From: JBEBSD01 sp040394475 | Lineage (GTDB): Bacteria; Bacteroidota; Bacteroidia; Cytophagales; Spirosomataceae | Direction: 5' to 3' | Length of the DNA stretch: 13,397 bases | Assembly: GCA_040394475.1 (NCBI GenBank) | Contig: JBEBSD010000118.1 | Location: 1 to 13,397 of the forward strand | Part shown: piece by piece, positions 7,294 through 13,345 of the stretch | How the letters are laid out: every line of letters begins with the position of its first letter | Position numbering within the stretch: position 1 is the stretch's first letter | Notes under the pieces: model-generated | Told to the model about the DNA's origin: nothing | What the model saw: the letters and a program-made list of their open reading frames with translations, nothing else | The model's database searches: none | Position numbers and translations under genes: made by a program

Positions 7294-8172
7294 ATGAAGA
7301 TGGTCGCGATGCAAACCCGAATGAAGTACCGCAAGGCGGCAAGGCTTGTAAAATGGCTGTTAGCAGCCGGTTTCCTGATGAGTGCCGGTTGGTTGCCGGC
7401 ACAGGACACTCCAAAGTTCACGAAGCTTGTGTGGGCCGATGAGTTTGATACGGATGGATTGCCCGACCCGGCGAAGTGGGTTTACCAGACCGGTTTTGTA
7501 CGAAACCATGAAGCACAATATTATACCGAAGACCGGCTTGAAAACGCGAGAGTGGAAAATGGCTATTTAACGATCGAAGGAAGAAAGGAGAAATATCTCA
7601 ATGCGGATTACCGGCCGGGAAGTACTGACTGGAGGTTTCAGCAAGACAGCGCTTCGTATACCTCTGCCTGTATCGTAACTGAAGGGAAGGCTTCCTGGAC
7701 GTATGGCAGAATAGAAGTGAGGGCAAAGCTGCCGCGGGGACTTGGGGTATGGCCGGCGATCTGGACACTTGGCGATACTATTTCCACAGTTGGCTGGCCG
7801 GAATGCGGTGAGATCGATATCATGGAATTTGTGGGGCATGACGCCGCAAGGGTACATGGCAATATTCATTACCAGGACCCGCTGGAAAAGAAACACACCT
7901 CGAAAGCCGGGAACCTGGGGAATGTTTCTCCTTCCGATGATTTCAATACCTACGCTATCGAATGGGATGAACGGCATATAACGTTCTACTACAACGATCG
8001 CCAATACCACAGTGTCACCCTGGACCGGGCCGGATCCGGAGAGAAAAATCCGTTTCGCAAGCCTCATTTCATCCTGCTCAACCTGGCGCTGGGAGGCGCC
8101 TGGGGCGGTGAAATAGACGACGGCATATTTCCCCAGGTTTTTTTGATCGATTATATAAGGGTTTACCAATAG
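7294..8172 (+). CDS. Secreted GH16 glycoside hydrolase (beta-1,3-glucanase/laminarinase-like)
   Basis: This 292-residue protein has a signal peptide ending at WLPAQ/DT. Starting at the internal Met10 (7321) would give a more typical 28-residue leader, so the true start is 7294 or 7321. The single catalytic domain spans about 42-292. VWADEFD opens the fold. GVWPAIWTLG (Trp153, Trp157) lines the cleft. GEIDIMEFVG contains the GH16 ExDxxE signature with nucleophile Glu173, Asp175 and acid/base Glu178. LLNLALGGAWGG and IDYIRVYQ close the domain. The six-residue beta-bulge form of the signature is typical of laminarinase and agarase/porphyranase branches rather than the lichenase type. The length is that of a bare catalytic domain with no binding module. 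It cleaves internal beta-linkages, most likely beta-1,3-glucan; the sulfatase upstream leaves a sulfated glycan possible. Confidence 0.93.
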   Translation: MKMVAMQTRMKYRKAARLVKWLLAAGFLMSAGWLPAQDTPKFTKLVWADEFDTDGLPDPAKWVYQTGFVRNHEAQYYTEDRLENARVENGYLTIEGRKEKYLNADYRPGSTDWRFQQDSASYTSACIVTEGKASWTYGRIEVRAKLPRGLGVWPAIWTLGDTISTVGWPECGEIDIMEFVGHDAARVHGNIHYQDPLEKKHTSKAGNLGNVSPSDDFNTYAIEWDERHITFYYNDRQYHSVTLDRAGSGEKNPFRKPHFILLNLALGGAWGGEIDDGIFPQVFLIDYIRVYQ

Positions 8173-8180
8173 GATATCAG

Positions 8181-8236
8181 AAAAAGAAGCGGCCCCGGAC
8201 AATGGAAAAGGATTGTTTCTTTCATTGTCCGGGGCC
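8181..8236. terminator. Terminator between convergent GH16 and DoxDA genes
   Basis: A perfect 14-bp inverted repeat (8191-8204 with 8223-8236, GGCCCCGGACAATG and its complement) encloses an 18-nt loop that can extend the stem by three A-T pairs with a bulged G. On the minus strand a U5 run (complement of 8181-8185) follows after five bases, which favours termination of the DoxDA transcript. No T tract follows on the plus strand. It probably works for both converging genes. Confidence 0.8.
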
Positions 8237-8241
8237 GGCCG

Positions 8242-9225
8242 TCACCTTTCGAGGGGCGCTGTCCAGCTCAACCCGCTGATATCTTCCAGGTGCAGCTGAT
8301 ACGGGCCATTGACGGGCAAAGTTCCTGTCGGGAGCCGCAAAACGGCTTTGGCTCCCAAGGGGATCACCAGGCTGTGTTTGCCGGGCTTTACTTTCGCAAC
8401 GTAGTAGTTTTCAATGGCCGAAGCCGGAAGATCCGCCAACTCATCTCCCCGGAGCTGCCACAGTACGTCTCCCTGTTCGTTTTTAACCGCTATCCCGATT
8501 AAAAACGAACCGTACACATCAGCACCCTCCGTTCGGTACAATTGAAAAGAAAGCTGCTGACCTTCCAGGCCCGCGTTGCTGATCTCCAGTTTGGGCCACA
8601 CTGACTTATTGTGGAGCGTCCCGTAGACACCCCCATGAAAATACTGGTTCGTAAACAGGGCGATGCTCAGCAGTCCGAGGCTGAACAAGAGTATTGAAAG
8701 CCTGGAATTAGCGAACGGGGCGGTTTGCTGCCTCAGCAGCTTTGTGAATACCGGCCCCCGGCGCTGTCGGGAAAGCCAGCTGTCCAACGAAAACGTACCG
8801 CCTCCCGACAAGAACAGCGTAAAGCCCGAAGCAATCCCGAGTATTCCGATCTGCCATTCGTCGAGACAGGTAGTGCCCAACCATCCCGAACCGAGCAAAA
8901 TTCCCATGGCCAGGAAAAAAACGATAAGCGCCATCCAGCGCGTAAAAAGGCCCAGCATAAAGAATAAACCCGCCACACCTTCTACCAGCGTGAACAAAAG
9001 CATCGCCCACCATAACGATTCAGGATGTGTCACGAGGTACTCGATGATCGGGCCGATTCCGAGTGCATTGGGCAGGAAGTGATTGAATTTTTCTCCGATA
9101 TAGCCGGCCTCGTCAGGGTCCAGCTTATTTTCGAGCACCAAACGTCGCCAGAAAGCCGAAAAGTAAGTCCATCCGGTAATCAACCTTAACGAGAGTGTAA
9201 TATTTCCTGCTGATAAATAATTCAT
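8242..9225 (-). CDS. DoxD-DoxA fusion membrane protein (TQO-type, DoxX superfamily)
   Basis: With the start at 9225 (MNYLSAGNITLSLRL) the protein has 327 residues. Reading from 9291 would add 22 residues crossing the leader structure, so the shorter form is preferred. About five hydrophobic segments (near 8-26, 72-94, 97-116, 125-142, 176-193) resemble DoxD, and GTTCLDEWQIG at 117-127 is its most recognisable block. The remaining region (about 195-325, GGVYGTLHNKSVWP to LHLEDISG) resembles DoxA. In Acidianus, DoxD and DoxA are separate subunits of thiosulfate:quinone oxidoreductase; fused forms occur in Bacteroidota. Thiosulfate oxidation is the family annotation, but activity in this phylum is uncertain and a membrane redox role is the safer reading. 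A probable small lipoprotein gene lies 75 bp upstream on the same strand. Confidence 0.82.
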   Translation of the reverse strand: MNYLSAGNITLSLRLITGWTYFSAFWRRLVLENKLDPDEAGYIGEKFNHFLPNALGIGPIIEYLVTHPESLWWAMLLFTLVEGVAGLFFMLGLFTRWMALIVFFLAMGILLGSGWLGTTCLDEWQIGILGIASGFTLFLSGGGTFSLDSWLSRQRRGPVFTKLLRQQTAPFANSRLSILLFSLGLLSIALFTNQYFHGGVYGTLHNKSVWPKLEISNAGLEGQQLSFQLYRTEGADVYGSFLIGIAVKNEQGDVLWQLRGDELADLPASAIENYYVAKVKPGKHSLVIPLGAKAVLRLPTGTLPVNGPYQLHLEDISGLSWTAPLER

Positions 9226-9232
9226 GATCAAT

Positions 9233-9307
9233 GATTTGAGTGTAACAAATGACAATACCGCCGCAAATGAAATTTGCGGTTTAACAGGCACGAATTGTTC
9301 TCAAATC
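9233..9307 (-). promoter_or_regulatory. Nested stem-loop in the leader of the DoxDA gene
   Basis: Between the small lipoprotein stop and the DoxDA start there are nested complementary arms. The outer arms are 9233-9240 with 9300-9307 (8 bp), extended by 9244-9248 with 9295-9299 (5 bp) after a 3-nt bulge. The inner hairpin is 9261-9268 with 9272-9279 (8 bp, 3-nt loop). The structure ends about 8 nt before the ATG at 9225. The outer arm contains the stop codon of the upstream ORF (9301-9303), so ribosomes finishing that ORF would open it. Translational coupling or start-site masking is an inference; the pairing is visible directly. Confidence 0.5.
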
Positions 9308-9636
9308 AAAAGTTGCCGCAGGCGAAGATAGCGAGGAACCGGGTCGGTGAGCGTCAAAAGCCGCCCGGCACGAAAACCGGTGAGCGCTACCCGGAAAGGG
9401 GTAACTTCCGGAAGGGATGGGAAGAACGACAGGAGAGGGGCGCCTGGTACCTGCCGGTCCGAAGGCCGGGAAGCGGCATCCAGCAAACAGCCGGAAGTCC
9501 TGACAGCATCGGTTGCCGCAACCGCGGCGGGAGCGCCCGCCCATCGTTTCAGTTCCCGTTTCATAGGGCACGATAGCAACAGCAGCAAGCATGTTACTAA
9601 GGGAAGCCAATTCCGAAACAGGGAGATAGGGGGCAT
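9301..9636 (-). CDS. Probable small lipoprotein, hypothetical
   Basis: This 111-residue ORF has a convincing lipoprotein leader: basic Arg8, hydrophobic stretch, and LLLLSC with Cys22. The remainder is unrecognised (WAGAPAAVAATDAVRTSGC, then PEVTPFRVALTGFRAGRLL) and ends in RYLRLRQLLI. Its codons use G or C often in the third position, as the neighbouring genes do. The DoxDA gene follows 75 bp downstream in the same direction, so the two may share a transcript. Other frames also stay open here because the segment is GC-rich, so coding status is not certain. It could also be the remnant of a longer gene. No function can be assigned. Confidence 0.45.
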   Translation of the reverse strand: MPPISLFRNWLPLVTCLLLLLSCPMKRELKRWAGAPAAVAATDAVRTSGCLLDAASRPSDRQVPGAPLLSFFPSLPEVTPFRVALTGFRAGRLLTLTDPVPRYLRLRQLLI

Positions 9637-9714
9637 ATATTCTTGAACTATTTTTACAAATAACGGAAAAATACGGGATAACGTATAGAAAGAGATACCG
9701 TCAGCATCTATTCG

Positions 9715-9754
9715 CAGCTGGTTTTTTGAAACCTTACGCGGGTAAGGTCAGCTG
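9715..9754. other. Stem-loop with alternative pairing
   Basis: ACCTTAC (9731-9737) and GTAAGGT (9742-9748) form a perfect 7-bp stem with loop GCGG. It is framed by CAGCTG at 9715-9720 and 9749-9754, which can pair as an outer 6-bp stem with a one-sided 10-nt bulge. GGTTT (9720-9724) with AAACC (9729-9733) offers a competing hairpin sharing bases with the main stem. Whether it is transcribed is unknown. Confidence 0.4.
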
Positions 9755-9953
9755 TCACCGACGCAATCCGGCAGGGAAAGATCCAAAAAAAACTGCTGCA
9801 AACGGGTATCGGCAATCTTTTTCGTACTACTTCACTATAGTCTGGATGGTAAAAACCTGTTCGCTTAAGCCTTTTGTATGCATGTTGTTTTCGTGTCTGA
9901 GTCCGGCATCTGATCGCAGCCCCGGCAAAACCAATGCTTAGTGTCCCGGTTTA

Positions 9954-10004
9954 CCTCCGGTGCGCGGACCGACATCCGGAGGAGACGTTACCCTGGCCGG
10001 TCCG
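9954..10004 (+). promoter_or_regulatory. Possible H-type pseudoknot in the leader of the metallophosphoesterase gene
   Basis: Two perfect 7-bp complementary pairs are interleaved. CCTCCGG (9954-9960) pairs with CCGGAGG (9976-9982). CGGACCG (9965-9971) pairs with CGGTCCG (9998-10004). The connecting segments are 4, 4 and 15 nt, which is geometrically compatible with an H-type pseudoknot. It ends 38 bp before the ATG at 10043. Because CCGG is self-complementary, alternative pairings are possible, and the repeats could instead be protein-binding palindromes. Confidence 0.4.
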
Positions 10005-10042
10005 TTCAGTTATCTGATTATTTTTAACCAAAACCTAAGAAA

Positions 10043-11017
10043 ATGAGAAGCAAAATTACGCGTATGCTTGGAGGAATGGCCCTCTTCTGTATGAGTTTCA
10101 CGGCGTTTGGCCAAAAATTTACACTACCCGTTTTCCCGGATACCCAAAGCGAGGTAGGATCCAAACCCGAAATGTTCTTCAGCCGGATCAACTGGCTGAT
10201 CGAGCAAAAAGAAGCGTTAAAAATCCCTATGCTGCTGCACGTAGGGGATGTTGTTAATTTTGACAATTTCAACCACTGGGAGGTGGCAAGCCAGGGATTT
10301 GATTTACTGGATGCCCATCACATTCCCTATGCCATTACCCTGGGAAACCATGATACCGAAGCGGTAGGATTTATGAGCGGGAGTGCCGCTCCCGGGAATG
10401 TTAATCAAAATCTGCGCAAAACATTCAAATTCAACTCGTACTTCCCCGTCAGCCGCTTTACGCATCAGAGAGGACAATACGAACCGGGAAAAAGCGACAA
10501 CGCTTATTATACCTTCAAAGTCGGGGATACGAACTGGCTGGTGGTCACGCTGGAGTTTTGTCCGCGCCTGGGACCGATCAACTGGGCAAGCGATATTGTC
10601 AGCGCTTATTTCAATTATAACGTAATTATCCTGACCCATTACCACCTCACTCCCCGGGGAGAAATTGCGGAGCGGAATGCTGGTTACGGTGACTTCAGCC
10701 CGGCGACGGTTTTTGAAAGACTGGTCAAAAAGCATGCGAATATCCGCTTTGTCCTGAGCGGCCACGTGATGAGCTCGGCGTTAAAAGTGGATCAGGGCGA
10801 ACATGGGAACAAAATCTACCAGGTCCTGCAAAATTACCAGAACGAAGATTTTGGCGGAGGCTACATCCGCCTGTTCAATTTTGATATTGATAAAGGGACG
10901 GTAGAAGCCAGTATGTATTCCCCTTTTTACAAGAAGACAAAAGAAGATTCTTCCCGGTTTGTGATCGAAGGCATCGACTTTATCAAACAAAGCGAAGAAC
11001 GTGCCCGCACACGGTAA
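10043..11017 (+). CDS. Secreted calcineurin-like metallophosphoesterase
   Basis: This 324-residue protein has a signal peptide (1-24, cleavage after TAFGQ). The metallophosphoesterase motifs appear in order: FPDTQ (Asp33, Gln35, replacing the usual DxH), HVGDVVN (Asp69, Asn72), GNHD (Asn102, His103, Asp104), LTHYH (His199) and SGHVM (His241). The last motif is normally GHxH; here the second His is Met243. The DxQ form occurs in exported family members, while the GHVM ending is less usual and could lower or alter metal binding. The enzyme should hydrolyse a phosphomono- or diester outside the cytoplasm. The GH99-like gene follows after 97 bp on the same strand with only a weak hairpin between, and the EEP gene lies beyond, suggesting linked roles. 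The ATG at 10043 gives a normal leader. Confidence 0.88.
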   Translation: MRSKITRMLGGMALFCMSFTAFGQKFTLPVFPDTQSEVGSKPEMFFSRINWLIEQKEALKIPMLLHVGDVVNFDNFNHWEVASQGFDLLDAHHIPYAITLGNHDTEAVGFMSGSAAPGNVNQNLRKTFKFNSYFPVSRFTHQRGQYEPGKSDNAYYTFKVGDTNWLVVTLEFCPRLGPINWASDIVSAYFNYNVIILTHYHLTPRGEIAERNAGYGDFSPATVFERLVKKHANIRFVLSGHVMSSALKVDQGEHGNKIYQVLQNYQNEDFGGGYIRLFNFDIDKGTVEASMYSPFYKKTKEDSSRFVIEGIDFIKQSEERARTR

Positions 11018-11051
11018 AAGGCGAAGGTTTCAGGGTTGGAACCTAATTGAC

Positions 11052-11081
11052 ACCCTTGCTATACCACCGTGTAGCAAGGGT
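11052..11081 (+). terminator. Weak terminator or intercistronic hairpin
   Basis: A perfect 10-bp stem (11052-11061 with 11072-11081, ACCCTTGCTA and its complement) has a 10-nt loop and lies 35 bp after the metallophosphoesterase stop. No T tract follows, so it is more likely an mRNA-stabilising or attenuating hairpin than a full terminator. Confidence 0.45.
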
Positions 11082-11114
11082 TGTGCTGTAAGTTAACCTG
11101 TCAATTCGAAATCA

Positions 11115-12191
11115 ATGAAAGTATTACAATTGCTTGTGGTCTTGCTGTTTTTTCCGGGAGGGAGCGACGTGTGCTATGGCCAGAAGGGGAAAAATAAAAT
11201 CGGAGCGTACTATTTCGATGGCTGGAGTGGTACGACTTTCCATATAACGGAAGACCTGAAAGCCAACTATAAGGACCGGGAGCCGGTTTGGGGATGGGTA
11301 ACCAGCGCCCAGAAGACAGTAGATGAACAGATCGCCCTCGCGTCGGAGTCCGGTCTCGATTTTTTCAGTTTCTGCTGGTATTACCGGAAGGATAAAACCG
11401 TGGAGGAAATCCCCAACAACAGAGCGCTTGCCTTTTATAAACAATCGCCGCATGTCAAAAAAATGGAGTACTGCCTGCTCGTCGCCAATCACGGCGGGTA
11501 CGATGCGGGGCCCGATACCTGGGAGGAATTGAGCAGGCTATGGCTGGCTGAATTCAAACATCCCCAATACCTGAAAGTGAATAAGAAGCCCTTATTGATT
11601 TTTTTTGACAGCAACGCCTTGTTAAAAAGTTTTGGAACGGAAAGCGCTGTCGGAGCGGCGTTTGAGCAGCTAAGGCAACGGGCGAAGGACGAGGGGCTGG
11701 CGGGCGTCACGATCGCCATCTGTTCCGGCAACCCGGCCGGAGTAGCCCGCGCGGAAAAATGCGGAGCCGATGTCGTAACGGGTTACAACTATCACAGTGC
11801 CGGATTTACGACAAAAGAGCAGGCTATTCCTATCGACAGCATGCAGACTGCGGAGCAGCGACTTTGGGGAACATTGGCTTCGGCAGCTGACAAACCCTAT
11901 ATACCGGTCTCCACCGTCGGGTGGGACCCCAGGCCCTGGTCGAATGAGCGGAATAACTACCAGGAAAAACCCTATTTCACCGGTTTTTCCGATGAGTCCG
12001 TTAAGAATTCAGTAAAAGGGCTCGTCAACTGGATGGATACGCATACGGCTGATCTGACTTCAGAACGGATCGGATTGCTGTATGCCTGGAACGAAAACGG
12101 CGAGGGCGCCTGGCTTACTCCGGGTAAAACGGGACTCAACCCGCTCCATGGCCTGAAGGCAGCCCTGAAGGGCAGAAAAAAGAAAAAGTAA
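11115..12191 (+). CDS. Secreted GH99-like / WbsX-domain protein
   Basis: This 358-residue protein has a signal peptide of about 23 residues (ending CYGQ/KG). The body matches the GH99-like/WbsX (Glyco_tran_WbsX) barrel family: KIGAYYFDGW (28-37), ASESGLDFFSFCWYY (76-90), KKPLLIFFD (157-165), VTGYNYH (221-227), and near the C-terminus LLYAWNENGEGAWLTP, the family WNEwgEG..leP signature with Glu327 and Glu330 as candidate catalytic residues. Cytoplasmic WbsX proteins are annotated as polysaccharide-biosynthesis glycosyltransferases, while true GH99 enzymes are endo-alpha-mannosidases. The signal peptide and hydrolase neighbours favour a degradative glycosidase here, by inference. The protein ends in a lysine-rich tail (GRKKKK). 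It lies between two phosphoesterase genes in the same direction and may share their transcript. Confidence 0.85.
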   Translation: MKVLQLLVVLLFFPGGSDVCYGQKGKNKIGAYYFDGWSGTTFHITEDLKANYKDREPVWGWVTSAQKTVDEQIALASESGLDFFSFCWYYRKDKTVEEIPNNRALAFYKQSPHVKKMEYCLLVANHGGYDAGPDTWEELSRLWLAEFKHPQYLKVNKKPLLIFFDSNALLKSFGTESAVGAAFEQLRQRAKDEGLAGVTIAICSGNPAGVARAEKCGADVVTGYNYHSAGFTTKEQAIPIDSMQTAEQRLWGTLASAADKPYIPVSTVGWDPRPWSNERNNYQEKPYFTGFSDESVKNSVKGLVNWMDTHTADLTSERIGLLYAWNENGEGAWLTPGKTGLNPLHGLKAALKGRKKKK

Positions 12192-12321
12192 TCATGGTGG
12201 GAAGTGAAAAAAGCGAAAAATTTATACCAATGAAATAGCCGTGAGCAACCCAGATGTCAGCTACCGGAGATCGGATGGCACAGCGCCGCTGCCGATCGAT
12301 GAATAAGCGGTCCGCCGCGCA

Positions 12322-12349
12322 GCTGATCACTGACTGCTGATCGCTGAAT
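12322..12349 (+). repeat. Degenerate heptanucleotide tandem repeat (GCTGATC-type, 4 units)
   Basis: Consecutive 7-mers read GCTGATC, ACTGACT, GCTGATC, GCTGAAT. The tract ends 7 bp before the ATG at 12357 of the second EEP gene, in the same relative place as the heptamer tract before the first EEP gene, although the unit sequence differs. Confidence 0.7.
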
Positions 12350-12356
12350 AACTTTT

Positions 12357-13229
12357 ATGCAAATGAAAAAAAGTAAACAAATTACAGCCTCCTTATGGTT
12401 GGGTATCGGCCTGCTGACAATGCTTTCGCTGGAAGCGGCGGCCCAGGAAATGCGGGTGATGTCGTATAATATACGGTATAAAAACTCCATTGACAGTATT
12501 AACGGGTGGGAACACCGGAAAGCCAATGTGGCAGCGCTGATCAAATACCATCAGGCCGATATCGTGGGAGTACAGGAAGCCCAGGCTTCTCAAATGGCAG
12601 ACATGGAAAAGATGCTTTCGGAATATGGTTGGTCCGGAGAGCCGCGGATCGAGGGGCCGGGAGCAGAAACGGCTGCCGTATTTTACAAAAAAGACCGTTT
12701 TAATTTACTGGATTCGGGCACTTTCTGGTTTTCAGAAACCCCGGATGTCAAACATAGTAAGAGCTGGGATGCCATGTATCCGCGCACCGTATCCTGGGTA
12801 AAGCTCAAAGATAAAAAGACCAAAAAGGAGTTTTTCTTCTTTAATACACATCTTGATCACCGGGGTGAAATTGCCCGGCAGCAAAGTGCGGAGGTGCTGA
12901 ACGCCAGGGTAAAAGCAATCGCAGGCTCCAGGCCGGTGATCGTTACGGGAGATTTCAACTCCACGCCTACTTCAATAGCTTATCAGAAGCTGATGGAAGG
13001 CGGAATCCTGAAGGACGCCCTTGACTTATCGGAAACCCCTCACTATGGCCCTGTGAATACATCCAGTGGGTTTACGGTTAAGACCACCCCGATCCGGGCG
13101 CGGATTGACTATGTGTTCGTCACTCCTGCTATCCGGGTACTGCAACACGCTACTCTGACGGATCAGCAGGAAGGGCGGTATTATTCTGATCATTTACCGG
13201 TGATTGCAGTGTTGCAATTAGCCAAATAA
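12357..13229 (+). CDS. Secreted EEP-fold phosphoesterase, paralogue of the 4652 gene
   Basis: This 290-residue protein has a signal peptide ending LEAAAQ/EM (SPI type, no lipobox); a start two codons later (12363) is equally plausible. EEP motifs are all present: SYNIR (Asn38), VQE (Glu74), NTHLDH (His165, His168), TGDFNSTP (Asp199, Asn201), RIDYVFV and YSDHLP (Asp278, His279). It shares long blocks with the first EEP protein, notably KKDRFNLLDSG, KTKKEF and TGDFNS, and the same overall length, so an old duplication is likely. The leaders differ: this one appears soluble in the periplasm or secreted, the other lipid-anchored. The reaction is metal-dependent phosphoester hydrolysis; the substrate is unknown. 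As last gene of the second plus-strand run it is followed by a terminator. Confidence 0.9.
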   Translation: MQMKKSKQITASLWLGIGLLTMLSLEAAAQEMRVMSYNIRYKNSIDSINGWEHRKANVAALIKYHQADIVGVQEAQASQMADMEKMLSEYGWSGEPRIEGPGAETAAVFYKKDRFNLLDSGTFWFSETPDVKHSKSWDAMYPRTVSWVKLKDKKTKKEFFFFNTHLDHRGEIARQQSAEVLNARVKAIAGSRPVIVTGDFNSTPTSIAYQKLMEGGILKDALDLSETPHYGPVNTSSGFTVKTTPIRARIDYVFVTPAIRVLQHATLTDQQEGRYYSDHLPVIAVLQLAK

Positions 13230-13246
13230 AACGGAAGGATTTCTGG

Positions 13247-13279
13247 AAAGGCTGTCTCGTTTACGCGGGGCGGCTTTTT
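13247..13279 (+). terminator. Rho-independent terminator after the second EEP gene
   Basis: Arms 13251-13259 and 13266-13274 (GCTGTCTCG with CGGGGCGGC, three G-U pairs) enclose the loop TTTACG and are followed by five T residues. AAAG just before the stem can pair with the T run, giving up to 13 bp. It lies 18 bp after the stop codon. Confidence 0.8.
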
Positions 13280-13292
13280 GCTGTCGGTCATC

Positions 13293-13345
13293 GGCTATCA
13301 GCTATCGGCTATCAGCTATCAGCTATTAGCTATCGGCTATCAGCT
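13293..13345 (+). repeat. Heptanucleotide tandem repeat (RGCTATC-type, 7 units plus a partial)
   Basis: Seven consecutive 7-mers alternate between GGCTATC and AGCTATC, with one AGCTATT, and end in a partial AGCT. Two degenerate units (TGCTGTC, GGTCATC) may extend it left to 13279, touching the terminator. It is intergenic; the last 50 bp of the window after it show nothing recognisable. Confidence 0.92.

Larger units (their letters stand above)
9637..10042. other. 406-bp divergent intergenic region with RNA-structure candidates
   Basis: This gap lies between a minus-strand and a plus-strand gene, so it should contain both promoters; no exact TAnnTTTG element was found. Two structure candidates are listed separately (9715-9754 and 9954-10004). 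An ORF of 71 codons at 9726-9941 lacks any recognisable feature. A late start within it (9847) gives a 31-residue peptide with a leader-like FVCMLFSC, but there is no support for its expression. No tRNA or known riboswitch consensus was recognised. Confidence 0.5.

Noticed and set aside
7567..8202. A 211-codon open frame on the minus strand
   Set aside because: It is antisense to the GH16 catalytic domain and crosses part of the convergent terminator; no motif supports it.
9347..9646. A 99-codon plus-strand frame opposite the small lipoprotein ORF
   Set aside because: Its product is basic and low in hydrophobic residues without any motif, whereas the opposite strand carries a clear lipoprotein leader.
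9720..9830. Possible known riboswitch in the divergent gap
   Set aside because: Stem-loops are present, but I found no cobalamin, TPP or SAM consensus core.
9726..9941. A 71-codon ORF, or a 31-residue lipoprotein-like peptide from 9847
   Set aside because: The FVCMLFSC stretch hints at a leader, but there is almost no mature protein, no start signal and no family resemblance.
12269..12297. Bulged inverted repeat GATCGG/CCGATC after the GH99-like gene
   Set aside because: The stem is short and bulged with no T tract, so it cannot be supported as a terminator.
13279..13345. Possible CRISPR-like array
   Set aside because: Units are only 7 nt with no spacers between them, so it is a simple tandem repeat.
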